Assembly (NCBI RefSeq): GCF_003932735.1
Contig: NZ_CP033611.1
Span: 1,674,387-1,738,386 of the forward strand
Origin: Rickettsiales endosymbiont of Stachyamoeba lipophora
GTDB lineage: Bacteria; Pseudomonadota; Alphaproteobacteria; Rickettsiales; 33-17
Direction of reading: 5' to 3'
DNA length: 64,000 bases
Positions 47,729-56,615 of the stretch are shown here, piece after piece. A model generated the notes under the pieces. The model saw only the letters and a program-made list of their open reading frames with translations. It was not told where the DNA came from and ran no database searches. The translations under genes were made by a program, and so were the position numbers. The stretch's first letter is position 1; each line of letters opens with the position of its first letter.

Positions 47729-49252
47729 TTGGTAACACCCATTAATAATAAAGTAATTCTATGCGTGTTAGATGGACTTGGAATTTCTGCCGAACAAGAA
47801 TCTAATGCCTTTTATCACGCACGCACTCCTTTTTTTGATTACTTATTTAGCCACTTCCCTAATTCAACCCTAAAAGCATCAGGCACTAGTGTAGGATTAC
47901 CTGCTACCCAAATGGGTAATTCAGAAGTGGGGCACATGACCATTGGTGCAGGTAGAATCATCCCTCAAGATTTAGTACTAATAAATGAAGCCATAACTAA
48001 TCAGCAAATTGCGACCAACACAACTTTTAAACAAGTAACTGATTATTTACAATCAACACAAAAATCTTGTCATATACTAGGGCTTATTTCAGATGGTGGT
48101 ATTCATTCTCATCAAGCACATTTATTTCATCTTATAGAAATTTTAGCAGTAAATAATATTCATATTAAACTCCATTTAATTTTAGATGGTAGAGATACTC
48201 CACCTAAAAGTGCTCTTGCTTCCTTGGCTACACTTCATAATCTTATTGAAAAGTATAATACTATTGAAATCTCAAGCATTGCTGGCAGATTTTATAGCAT
48301 GGATCGTAATAAGTGTTATGAGCGCACGGAACTTGCTCATCTTGCTATCACTGGAGCTTCAGCAAATAAATTTAGCAATGCTGTAGATTATATTACCCAT
48401 CAATATGCACAAAACATTACTGATGAATTTATTCTACCAGCAAGCAACATTCAGAATAAAGCTATCGACGAGGGAGATTGCCTTATTTGCTTCAACTTTA
48501 GAGCCGATCGTATTAGGCAAATTCTTGCATCATTAGTTGATCCGGAGTTTCAAGAATTTAAAACTCAACAGAATCAATTTAAGTATAGCATTAGCTTAGT
48601 AGAATATTCTCAAGCACTAAGTAAATTTAGCCAGCCTATCTTTAAGCCGCAATTTATTTCTAATAACTTAAGTGAAATATTTGCACGCCTTGGATTAAAG
48701 CAACTTAAAATCGCTGAAAGCGAAAAATATGCTCACGTAACTTATTTCTTTAACGGTGGAGTAGAAGCTTCCTACCCTAATGAAGAACGTATTTTGATCC
48801 CCTCACCTTATATTCATACTTACGACTTACAACCGGAAATGTCAGCTTTCGAAATTACTACAGAACTTGCAAATCAAATTAAAACCGACAAATTTGATTT
48901 TATTTTAGTGAATTTTGCCAATACCGATATGGTAGGACATTCAGGAAACTTCCAAGCAGGAGTTAAGGCAGTTGAAGTTATTGATGAATGTTTATCAAAG
49001 CTAGTTACGGTAGCTTTAGAACATGGTTACACCTTTATTATTACAGCAGACCATGGTAATATTGAAAAAATGAGTGATAACAACCAACCTCATACCTCAC
49101 ACACTACCAATTTAGTACCGTTGATTATTGCAAGTAATAACTTACCAAATATCAACTTGCATAATGGCACACTTGCTGGTATTGCTCCTACAATATTAAA
49201 AATAATGGGGCTACCTCAACCCAAAGAGATGACCGGTAAGGTTCTAATTTAA
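47729..49252 (+). CDS. gpmI: 2,3-bisphosphoglycerate-independent phosphoglycerate mutase
   Basis: A 507-residue manganese-dependent GpmI. It shows VILCVLDGLGIS, the catalytic Ser loop MGNSEVGHMTIGAGR (about residues 60-74), LILDGRDTPP, and the C-terminal metal site NFANTDMVGHSG with TADHGNIEKM. The start is TTG 47729, with AGGAG nine bases before it. It interconverts 3- and 2-phosphoglycerate, which in an intracellular bacterium may serve gluconeogenesis or lower glycolysis. Confidence 0.97.
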   Translation: MVTPINNKVILCVLDGLGISAEQESNAFYHARTPFFDYLFSHFPNSTLKASGTSVGLPATQMGNSEVGHMTIGAGRIIPQDLVLINEAITNQQIATNTTFKQVTDYLQSTQKSCHILGLISDGGIHSHQAHLFHLIEILAVNNIHIKLHLILDGRDTPPKSALASLATLHNLIEKYNTIEISSIAGRFYSMDRNKCYERTELAHLAITGASANKFSNAVDYITHQYAQNITDEFILPASNIQNKAIDEGDCLICFNFRADRIRQILASLVDPEFQEFKTQQNQFKYSISLVEYSQALSKFSQPIFKPQFISNNLSEIFARLGLKQLKIAESEKYAHVTYFFNGGVEASYPNEERILIPSPYIHTYDLQPEMSAFEITTELANQIKTDKFDFILVNFANTDMVGHSGNFQAGVKAVEVIDECLSKLVTVALEHGYTFIITADHGNIEKMSDNNQPHTSHTTNLVPLIIASNNLPNINLHNGTLAGIAPTILKIMGLPQPKEMTGKVLI

Positions 49253-49274
49253 ATATAAATTTAAAGATATACAA

Positions 49275-50003
49275 ATGAGTTTTAAAATAGCACGTGTAAA
49301 AAAAGTAATTATTGAAAATATTAAATCTTTAGGGGCAGCAGTTATTTTTGCCATTTTAATTCGTTCCTTTATAGTTGAACCTTTTCAAATCCCTTCTAGC
49401 TCGATGAAACCTAACTTACTTATTGGAGATTTTTTATTCGTAAGTAAATATAGTTACGGGTTTAGCCGTCATTCCTTCCCTTTTAGCATCGTGCCTATTA
49501 AAGGAAGAATATTTAATTTTAATCAGCCTGAACGTGGCGATGTAATTGTATTTAGAGGGGTGGAAAATCCTAATAAATTTTATATTAAACGTCTTATAGG
49601 GCTTGCTGGTGATAAAGTACAGATGATTAATGGAGTGCTTTATATTAACAATCAACCTGTTAATAAAATTTATGCTGGAACTTTTTCTGATAATGAATTC
49701 CAAAATGTTAAAATGTACAATGAAGAATTATCCACTAAAAAAATTCATTTAACCCTTGATCTTGAAGAGCAAGGAATTTTAGACAATACCAAAGTATATG
49801 AGGTGCCAGAAGGATATCTTTTCATGATGGGTGACAACCGTGACGGTTCTAATGACAGTAGATGGGAACTTGGTTATATTCCTTATGAAAATATAATAGG
49901 CCGTGCAGAATTTATTTTCTTTTCAATAGATGGAAAATTTTTAGAATTCTGGAAATGGTATGATTCTATCAGATTTAGCCGAATCTTTAATAAAGTTAAC
50001 TAA
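49275..50003 (+). CDS. lepB: Signal peptidase I
   Basis: A 242-residue SPase I with one N-terminal membrane helix (about 17-33). The catalytic Ser lies in FQIPSSSMKPNLLIGD, the Lys in FYIKRLIGLAGDK, and the family box MMGDNRDGSNDSR (about 188-200) is present. It cleaves Sec and Tat signal peptides at the outer face of the inner membrane. It is followed by rnc after four bases, the common lepB-rnc-era order. Confidence 0.97.
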   Translation: MSFKIARVKKVIIENIKSLGAAVIFAILIRSFIVEPFQIPSSSMKPNLLIGDFLFVSKYSYGFSRHSFPFSIVPIKGRIFNFNQPERGDVIVFRGVENPNKFYIKRLIGLAGDKVQMINGVLYINNQPVNKIYAGTFSDNEFQNVKMYNEELSTKKIHLTLDLEEQGILDNTKVYEVPEGYLFMMGDNRDGSNDSRWELGYIPYENIIGRAEFIFFSIDGKFLEFWKWYDSIRFSRIFNKVN

Positions 50004-50007
50004 CAAC

Positions 50008-50715
50008 ATGGTTGATATAAATTACATTCAAACATGGGCATATAAGTACTTAAAATACCGCTTTAATAACATTAATTTATTGGTGGAAGCTTTAACCCAT
50101 CCCAGCTTTGAGGCCAATAACCCTAAAAAAATTGTTAAAAATTATGAAAGACTAGAATTTTTAGGGGACACAGTATTAAACTTGATAGTTACCGAAATGC
50201 TAATGCAGCAGTTTCCACATGAAAAAGAAGGGGATTTAGCCAAAAGAAGAGCACAGCTAGTATGTTGTGAGATGCTTGCTCAAGTAGCTGAAACTTTAAA
50301 TGTGCCAAAAGCTTTAATTCTTTCTCCTCATGAACTAGAAGCTGGCGGAAATTACAATCCTAACAATCTAGAAAATTGTTTAGAAGCTATTATCGGTGCA
50401 ATTTATATTGATAGCGATCTTAACAGCATTAAATCTTTCATTAAAAATAATTGGGAAGATTGCTTAGTTAGTATGAAAGAACCGCCTAAAGACCCAAAAA
50501 GCGCTTTACAAGAATGGGCACAAAAAAATAACAAGCCAATTCCTGTATATTCAATTATTGATAAAAACGGACTTGATCATCAGCCTATTTTTAAAATTAA
50601 AGTGGAAATTGATAACTCTTTTTTACCGGTGATTGTAGAAGCTAAATCTCGTAAAATTGGAGAAAGACTTGCTGCTATTCAGGCGCTTGAACAAATTAAA
50701 GAACAAAATGGATAA
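50008..50715 (+). CDS. rnc: Ribonuclease III
   Basis: The 235-residue protein holds the RNase III signature ERLEFLGDTVLNL (about residues 38-50), AHFEKEG-like HEKEGDLAKRRAQLV, the second acidic site ENCLEAIIGAIYID, and a C-terminal double-stranded RNA-binding domain (DPKSALQEWAQK to KSRKIGERLAA). It processes rRNA and other duplex RNA. A frame extends upstream to ATG 49960 inside lepB. I prefer ATG 50008 because it follows the lepB stop directly and gives the normal length. Confidence 0.95.
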   Translation: MVDINYIQTWAYKYLKYRFNNINLLVEALTHPSFEANNPKKIVKNYERLEFLGDTVLNLIVTEMLMQQFPHEKEGDLAKRRAQLVCCEMLAQVAETLNVPKALILSPHELEAGGNYNPNNLENCLEAIIGAIYIDSDLNSIKSFIKNNWEDCLVSMKEPPKDPKSALQEWAQKNNKPIPVYSIIDKNGLDHQPIFKIKVEIDNSFLPVIVEAKSRKIGERLAAIQALEQIKEQNG

Positions 50716-50720
50716 ATAAT

Positions 50721-51599
50721 ATGCAACAACATAAATTTGGTACTATTGCCATTATAGGCTGCCCTAATGCAGGAAAATCAACTTTACTTAACAATCTTGT
50801 GGGTAGTAAAATATCAATTGTATCTCCTAAAGTACAAACCACCCGTTCCATTATTCGTGGAATAGCTTGTAATGATTATTCACAAATTTTATTTATTGAT
50901 ACTCCTGGTATTTTTGCTCCCAAACGTGATTTAGAACGTAAAATAGTACGTACGGCTTGGAGTGGCGTTCGTTCAGCAGAATTTGGTCTGGTAGTAATTG
51001 ATGCAACTACTGGGCTTAATGATGAATTTAATGAGCTCATAAAACGTATGGATAATAAAGATTTAACCCTTTATATTGCCATCAACAAAATAGATATAGT
51101 AACCCAAACTAAACTCAATGACCTTACCAGCCAGATTGAAAATTTAAACATCTTTAAAAAGATTTATAAAATTTCCGCTTTAAATAATAAAAATACTCAA
51201 GCAATGCTAGGTGAGTTTTTTGAAATGATGCCAGAGGGTGAATGGCAATTTGAAGAAGATGAACTAACTGATGCACCCAGCAAATTTATTGCGGCCGAAG
51301 CTACTCGAGAACAAATTTTTCTATTACTTGAACAAGAACTTCCATATTCCTGTGGAGTAGAGACAGAACAATTTGAGGAGCAAGAGGATGGTTCGTTAAA
51401 AATCAATCAAATTATTTATGTTATGAAAGATTCCCATAAACCAATTGTAATTGGCAATAAAGGTTCGATGATTAAAAAGATTGGCACCAGGGCAAGAATG
51501 CAACTATCTAAAATCTTTGAACGCTCAGTTCATCTTTATTTATTTGTCAAAGTTAAGGATGATTGGTTAAATGATATGGACGAATTAATGATTAGCTAA
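50721..51599 (+). CDS. era: GTPase Era
   Basis: A 292-residue Era. G1 is GCPNAGKSTLLN, then the switch I region SPKVQTTRS, G3 IDTPGIF, G4 INKIDI and G5 SALN, followed by the KH domain (IVIGNKGSMIKKIGTRAR) that binds the 3' end of 16S rRNA. It acts in small-subunit assembly. It starts five bases after rnc. A bulged hairpin lies 30 bases after the stop. Confidence 0.98.
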   Translation: MQQHKFGTIAIIGCPNAGKSTLLNNLVGSKISIVSPKVQTTRSIIRGIACNDYSQILFIDTPGIFAPKRDLERKIVRTAWSGVRSAEFGLVVIDATTGLNDEFNELIKRMDNKDLTLYIAINKIDIVTQTKLNDLTSQIENLNIFKKIYKISALNNKNTQAMLGEFFEMMPEGEWQFEEDELTDAPSKFIAAEATREQIFLLLEQELPYSCGVETEQFEEQEDGSLKINQIIYVMKDSHKPIVIGNKGSMIKKIGTRARMQLSKIFERSVHLYLFVKVKDDWLNDMDELMIS

Positions 51600-51629
51600 T
51601 AATATACTTAATATATTTTAAAAAATGAT

Positions 51630-51663
51630 AACTAATGAGTTAGCGTAAATGCTAACATTAGTT
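51630..51663. terminator. Hairpin after era
   Basis: AACTAAT pairs with ATTAGTT and GTTAGC with GCTAAC, with a 2-base bulge and a 6-base loop. It lies between era and tsaD. It lacks a clear U-run, so it may be a weak terminator or mRNA end-protecting structure. Confidence 0.4.
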
Positions 51664-51742
51664 CAGATGTAAGTCTTAAAGCTTGCAATACGTGTTTAAA
51701 GTTTATTAAACTATATTAAGTAAATTTGGGATATAAATAGTT

Positions 51743-52774
51743 ATGAAAATCCTAGGCATAGAATCAAGCTGCGATGAAACAGCAGTAGCAATAGTAGATG
51801 GTGAGCGTAATATTCTTGCCCATAATATTCTTTCCCAAATTGCAGAACATTCACCGTTTGGCGGAGTGGTACCAGAGATTGCAGCAAGAAGCCACTTAAG
51901 CTTTATTGAAGATTTAATTAATACTACCTTAAAAGATGCCAATCTCACATTAGAGCAAATTGATGGTATTGCAGTAACTGCAGGCCCTGGTCTTATTGGC
52001 GGAGTAATAGTAGGAGTGATGGTTGCAAAAGCATTGGCAGCTGTAACGCAAAAACCTTTTTTAGCAATTAACCATCTTGAAGGACACGCTCTAACTTGCA
52101 GGCTTACTCATGATGTTGATTATCCCTTTTTACTGTTATTAGTTTCTGGAGGACATTGCCAGATTTTGCTAGTAAAAAATCTTGCGAATTATGAATTACT
52201 AGGCTCAACTATGGATGATTCAATTGGCGAGGCTTTCGATAAAGTCGCTAAAATGATGGATTTAGGCTATCCTGGTGGCCCAGAGGTTGAGCAAAAAGCT
52301 TTAAAGGGTGATCCGTTTAAATATAATTTCCCTAAATCAATGGTTGGAAAAGATCATTTAAACTTTTCTTTCTCAGGTCTGAAAACTGCTGTTAAACGAA
52401 CCATCGATAGTTTAACAAGCCTAACAGAGCAAGATATAAATGATATTTGTGCTTCTTTTCAATATACTTGTGGTGAAATTATAAAAGATAGAATTATCCG
52501 AGCTTTAGAACATAACATTGCTAATAATATTGAAGTTAATGTTTTAGTAGTAGCAGGCGGAGTGGCTGCCAATAAATATTTACAAAATATTTTAGCAGGC
52601 ATTGCGAATAATTATAATATTGAACTTATAGCCCCTCCTCTTAAATTATGTACGGATAATGCCGCAATGATTGCTTGGGCGGGCGTAGAAAGACTTAAAT
52701 CAGGACTAATTAATGATTTAAGTTTTGAACCAATGGCTACCTGGCCATTAGAAAAACTTAATGTTTTATCATAA
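51743..52774 (+). CDS. tsaD: tRNA N6-adenosine threonylcarbamoyltransferase TsaD
   Basis: A 343-residue ASKHA-fold enzyme. It has ILGIESSCDETAVAIV at the N-terminus, GPGLIGGVIVGVMVAKAL, the metal-binding HLEGHAL (about residues 112-118), LLVSGGHCQIL, DDSIGEAFDKVAKM, and the C-terminal CTDNAAMIAWAG. It installs the threonylcarbamoyl group at A37 of ANN-decoding tRNAs together with TsaB/TsaE. Full length with normal motifs. The next gene, virB8, starts 82 bases later. Confidence 0.98.
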   Translation: MKILGIESSCDETAVAIVDGERNILAHNILSQIAEHSPFGGVVPEIAARSHLSFIEDLINTTLKDANLTLEQIDGIAVTAGPGLIGGVIVGVMVAKALAAVTQKPFLAINHLEGHALTCRLTHDVDYPFLLLLVSGGHCQILLVKNLANYELLGSTMDDSIGEAFDKVAKMMDLGYPGGPEVEQKALKGDPFKYNFPKSMVGKDHLNFSFSGLKTAVKRTIDSLTSLTEQDINDICASFQYTCGEIIKDRIIRALEHNIANNIEVNVLVVAGGVAANKYLQNILAGIANNYNIELIAPPLKLCTDNAAMIAWAGVERLKSGLINDLSFEPMATWPLEKLNVLS

Positions 52775-52856
52775 ACCATTAAGATTTAAGATAAAATTAG
52801 TTGAAATTAATAAATTTTAGGGTTATTCTAGTAATAGTTAATATTTTAACAAAGAT

Positions 52857-53555
52857 ATGTTAAGTAAATTAAAAAACAAACAAGAACTGACTGTAAAGAG
52901 CGAAGACGTAGTAGGTGAAATTAAAAACTGGTATTACGATCGCTACTCTATTGTATTATTACAACGTAATTTGTTAGTAATAGTGTTAATCATTGTTGCT
53001 TTAGGTTGTTTGGTAGGAGTTATATATTTAAGGGAGATAAGTTTATCACGCACGATTAAACCATTTGTGATTCAAGTAGAAGACAATACTGGAATTACTA
53101 CCGTGGTAGATAGCGTTTCATCTTCAAATATTATTACTCGTAATGAATCCATCAAAAATTACTTTGTGATAAAATATATTAGAGCACGGGAAACTTATAG
53201 TGAAGCAGATTACAAAGAAAATTACGATAACATAGCCCGTATACTTTCCTCACAAGATGTGTATTTAACATTTAGAAGATATATTGGTGATGAAAAAAGA
53301 AGCCCCATAACTAAGTATGCAGATAAAACTGTTACCACAATGCAAGTTAGATCAATACAGTATAATGATCAAGGTGATGTAGCAACAGTAAGGTTTAAAT
53401 TAGATGAAGCAGGTAGGCTTAACGGATCATACAATAAAATTGCTACGGTTAAGTTTTCCATTAGCCCAATGACTGTTTCAAAGGAAGAAATGTTTATCAA
53501 TCCAATTGGATTTAAAGTAACTTCATATAGAGTAGATGATGAAATATTACCATAA
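52857..53555 (+). CDS. virB8: Type IV secretion protein VirB8
   Basis: A 232-residue inner-membrane protein: a 40-residue cytoplasmic head (VVGEIKNWYYDRYSIVLLQ), one helix LLVIVLIIVALGCLVGVIYL (about 43-62), and a periplasmic domain of the NTF2-like VirB8 fold (NYFVIKYIRARETYSEADY, RYIGDEKRSPITKY, VRFKLDE, NPIGFKVTSYRVDDE). It bridges the inner-membrane complex and the outer core. It overlaps virB9 by 20 bases, so the two are translationally coupled. Confidence 0.93.
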   Translation: MLSKLKNKQELTVKSEDVVGEIKNWYYDRYSIVLLQRNLLVIVLIIVALGCLVGVIYLREISLSRTIKPFVIQVEDNTGITTVVDSVSSSNIITRNESIKNYFVIKYIRARETYSEADYKENYDNIARILSSQDVYLTFRRYIGDEKRSPITKYADKTVTTMQVRSIQYNDQGDVATVRFKLDEAGRLNGSYNKIATVKFSISPMTVSKEEMFINPIGFKVTSYRVDDEILP

Positions 53556-53976
53556 AATTACCTTATGTTTATTAGCGTTAATTTTACCTAATTTGGTAAG
53601 CGCTGAAGAATTACATAATCCATCCCAGCAGGGATTAAAAGTCGACTCTCGTATTAAAACTTTTGTATATGACGAAAGTGATATATACAAAATTGTAGTT
53701 CATAAAGGCTTTCAAACCAGCATTGAACTCGGTAGCAATGAAGAAGTAGAAACTATTTCTTTAGGGGCTCCTTATGCCTGGACTATTACACCGGTAGGTA
53801 GAAGAATTTTTATTAAGCCTCATGAAGAAAATATTCATACCAATATGTCAATCATTACCAATAAGAGATCATATCAATTTGAAGTTTTAGCGAAAAAACC
53901 TTCAAATAAAATTGATGATCGGCTTGCTTATGTGGTAAGATTTTACTATCCAAGCAACAATAATAATGATCAATAA
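53536..53976 (+). CDS. virB9: Short VirB9-type protein (N-terminal domain only)
   Basis: A 146-residue exported protein. The signal peptide (LCLLALILPNLVSAEE) is cleaved near residue 23. It is followed by the VirB9/CagX N-terminal domain: DSRIKTFVYDESDIYKIV, LGSNEEVETISLG, and WTITPVGRRIFIKPHEE ending with SYQFEVL. A full VirB9 has about 250 residues or more with a C-terminal beta domain that binds VirB7 and the outer membrane. That part is absent and the frame ends cleanly. Rickettsiales carry duplicated virB9 genes, one of them short, so this is probably the short paralogue and not a truncation. Confidence 0.88.
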   Translation: MMKYYHKITLCLLALILPNLVSAEELHNPSQQGLKVDSRIKTFVYDESDIYKIVVHKGFQTSIELGSNEEVETISLGAPYAWTITPVGRRIFIKPHEENIHTNMSIITNKRSYQFEVLAKKPSNKIDDRLAYVVRFYYPSNNNNDQ

Positions 53977-53994
53977 GGCTTAGGGTAAGCTCTC

Positions 53995-55287
53995 ATGGAT
54001 AACAAACAAAATTTAAATAATCAAAATCAGGAACTTGAGCAACCAGAGATCGAAAAAGGTATATCTCCTGTTGCCGCTCTTCCTGCAAAAAATATAGTAG
54101 TTATAGTTGTTTTTATAGCGGTTATAATCTTTATGATTTACATGCTGTTTTTTAGCAGTAGTGATGAAAATAAAAATTTTGATCGACCTAAACTTGAACA
54201 AAAAATTGAAGCTGTAAAACCACCTGAGGAAATAGAAACTCCTCTTCCTTCAATCACTTCTACTGTAATTGAAGAACCTAAAATTACTATGCCGGAAATT
54301 ACTGCTCCTGAAGTAGCGCCGCCACCCCCTCCGCCTCCTATTATACCACAGCCAGCACCAGCTATAGAAACCACTGCTTCAAACTTTTCTTTTGCTCCAA
54401 GCAAATCAGCAGGCAATACTACAAATAATGATCAACGCAAACGTTCGCCAATGGTAGTGGTAGGTGGATCAGAAAGTTCAGAAGCGCGCCAAGCAGCTGA
54501 TAAAGAGCGTTTAGATTCTTTGGTAATCAATTCCAATTTCACTCCCAAAAGAACCACAGCCGAGCAAGTGGTTGCTACCAGGATCGGAGATCTAACTGCT
54601 ACTATAGCTCAAGGTAAAATAATTGATGCTATTCTTGAAAGTGCAATTAATACTGATTTTCCTGGTTATGTAAGGGCCATTGTAAGCCGTGATGTATATG
54701 CAGAACAGGGTAAAAAAATCCTAGTACCTAAAGGTTCTAGATTAGTGGGAGTTTATGCTGCGGAAATCAAGAGTACTCAAAAAAGAGTAATGATTGCGTG
54801 GAATAGGCTGATTCGCCCTGATGGTATTGATATCATGCTTGATTCTCCAAGCATTGACCAGATTGGACGTGCTGGCACAGAAGGAGTAGTTGATACTAAG
54901 TTCTTTGAAATATTTACCAATGCATTGCTAATGAGCATTGTAAACTACGCTATTGCTTATCAATCTGAAACTTTCCAGAACAAACAAGCAGCTAAAGATC
55001 CTAACATTAGCGGTATTCCTAGCGGTTCAACCACCACTACCAATGGTATCGATCCAGCAACTGGGAAACCTATTACCACTACTACCGAGCCATATAAACC
55101 ACCATCAATTAAAGCTCTTGATGAGGGTTCTAAAACTATGCAGGATGCTGCTAAAAAAATAGTAGATGGCTTACTTGATGAAAGACCAACCATTACAATT
55201 GATCAAGGTACTAGAATCAAGGTGTTTGTTAGAAAAGATTTAGTATTCCCTAATAAATATAGTGGTGGAGCTACACTTCTTAAATAG
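53995..55287 (+). CDS. virB10: Type IV secretion protein VirB10
   Basis: A 430-residue VirB10/TrbI protein. A cytoplasmic start is followed by one helix (IVVIVVFIAVIIFMIYMLFF, about 34-53), a proline-rich periplasmic stretch (PPPPPPIIPQPAP, about 110-122), and the conserved C-terminal beta barrel with TIAQGKIIDAILESAINTD, DVYAEQGKKILVPKGSRLVG and the terminal IKVFVRKDLVF. A Thr/Gly-rich loop near 345-365 precedes the antenna region. It spans both membranes and senses ATP use. 18 bases after virB9, 7 before virB11. Confidence 0.96.
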   Translation: MDNKQNLNNQNQELEQPEIEKGISPVAALPAKNIVVIVVFIAVIIFMIYMLFFSSSDENKNFDRPKLEQKIEAVKPPEEIETPLPSITSTVIEEPKITMPEITAPEVAPPPPPPPIIPQPAPAIETTASNFSFAPSKSAGNTTNNDQRKRSPMVVVGGSESSEARQAADKERLDSLVINSNFTPKRTTAEQVVATRIGDLTATIAQGKIIDAILESAINTDFPGYVRAIVSRDVYAEQGKKILVPKGSRLVGVYAAEIKSTQKRVMIAWNRLIRPDGIDIMLDSPSIDQIGRAGTEGVVDTKFFEIFTNALLMSIVNYAIAYQSETFQNKQAAKDPNISGIPSGSTTTTNGIDPATGKPITTTTEPYKPPSIKALDEGSKTMQDAAKKIVDGLLDERPTITIDQGTRIKVFVRKDLVFPNKYSGGATLLK

Positions 55288-55294
55288 GTAAAAT

Positions 55295-56278
55295 ATGAGT
55301 AACTTCACTGCGCTTGAAACCTACTTAGCTCCCTTCTATAATATTTTTAATGAAGAAGGTGTGTCTGAAATCTCGGTTAATCGCCCTAAGGAAGCTTGGG
55401 TTGAGAAGCGCGGTGATATTCGTAAAGAAGAGCTGCCAGAACTTGATTTAGAACATTTAAAAGCTTTAGCTCGCCTGGTTGCGCAATCGACTGAACAGCA
55501 AATTAGCGAAGAGATGCCTCTTTTATCAGCAACTTTGCCAAATGGTTTTAGGATTCAAGTAGTAATACCGCCTGCATCCGAACCTGGCACTGTAGCCATG
55601 TCCATTCGTAAAGGTGCCCAAGAAGTATATACTTTACAGAAATATAAAGAAATGGGGGCTTTTGAAAATACCGCCATTGAAAATCAAATCGATCCGCTTG
55701 ATGATGAGCTGAACCATCACTTAAACAATCATCAAATTCACGATTTTTTAGCTAAAGCAATTAAAGGCAAAAAGAATATTATTATAAGCGGCGGTACTTC
55801 TACCGGTAAAACTACTTTTACCAATGCTGCTTTGCTGGAAATTCCTAAAACTGAGCGCTTAATTACCTGTGAGGATGCACGCGAGGTAATACTGCCTACC
55901 CATCACAATAAAGTTCATCTGCTTGCTTCTAAAGGTGGCCAGGGACGTGCTAAAGTTACTATCCAAGATTTAATTGAAGCCTGCCTAAGGCTTAGACCGG
56001 ATCGGATTATTGTAGGTGAATTACGGGGCGCTGAAGCGTTTAGCTTCTTACGTGCTATTAATACTGGTCATCCAGGTTCCATTTCTACTTTACACGCCGA
56101 TACTCCTAATATGGCGCTTGAACAGCTCAAATTAATGGTGATGCAAGCGGGACTGGGTATGCCTCCAGCTGAAGTACGTGAATATATTAGAGCTGTGGTG
56201 GATATAGTAGTGCAACTAAAACGCGGTTCAGGCGGCAAAAGATATATCTCCGAGATTTACTTTAAGAATAGAAAGTAA
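55295..56278 (+). CDS. virB11: Type IV secretion ATPase VirB11
   Basis: A 327-residue traffic ATPase. The N-terminal domain starts LAPFYNIFNEEGVSEISVN. Walker A is SGGTSTGKTTF (about residues 165-175), the Asp box is LITCEDAREV, and Walker B is RIIVGELRGAEAFSFL followed by the His box TGHPGSISTLHAD. It forms a hexamer at the inner membrane and powers pilus or substrate transfer. In many Rickettsiales virD4 follows virB11, but here a 337-base gap and a large unrelated gene follow. Confidence 0.97.
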   Translation: MSNFTALETYLAPFYNIFNEEGVSEISVNRPKEAWVEKRGDIRKEELPELDLEHLKALARLVAQSTEQQISEEMPLLSATLPNGFRIQVVIPPASEPGTVAMSIRKGAQEVYTLQKYKEMGAFENTAIENQIDPLDDELNHHLNNHQIHDFLAKAIKGKKNIIISGGTSTGKTTFTNAALLEIPKTERLITCEDAREVILPTHHNKVHLLASKGGQGRAKVTIQDLIEACLRLRPDRIIVGELRGAEAFSFLRAINTGHPGSISTLHADTPNMALEQLKLMVMQAGLGMPPAEVREYIRAVVDIVVQLKRGSGGKRYISEIYFKNRK

Positions 56279-56615
56279 TTTTCCTCCTAATCCGTGTGAT
56301 CTAATAGTTAAATTTCTTACATTTCCTAAGAATATATTTCAACCAACAAGCACTTTTTTTAAACTTCATCACACATTTCATACTAACAATTTAAGCTTTA
56401 TAGAAAGATCATTATAAGCACAAAATCCTTAAACCTTTCAAGCATAATAACAATTTAAAAATTTACAAAATACACTACTAATAGTTAATAATTTTTTTAC
56501 AAAAATCTTATTGATTTAACTAAGCGATTAACTAAGTTAAACATAAGTAATTGGTTAATTTCAAAACCACTTCAAATATATTTTAAATATAATTATATAA
56601 TTTTAGGAAGGAATT
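56279..56615. other. Gene-free interval after virB11
   Basis: About 340 very AT-rich bases with repeated TTAACTAAG-like words (56516-56550). No terminator or coding frame is seen. The ribosome binding site AGGAAGG of the next gene lies at its end. Confidence 0.45.

Noticed and set aside
49960..50007. Upstream start for rnc inside lepB
   Set aside because: The added 16 residues do not belong to RNase III. ATG 50008 follows the lepB stop directly.
56279..56615. virD4 remnant after virB11
   Set aside because: No frame or motif of a coupling ATPase (Walker A, GSK-type) was found in the gap or in the next two genes.
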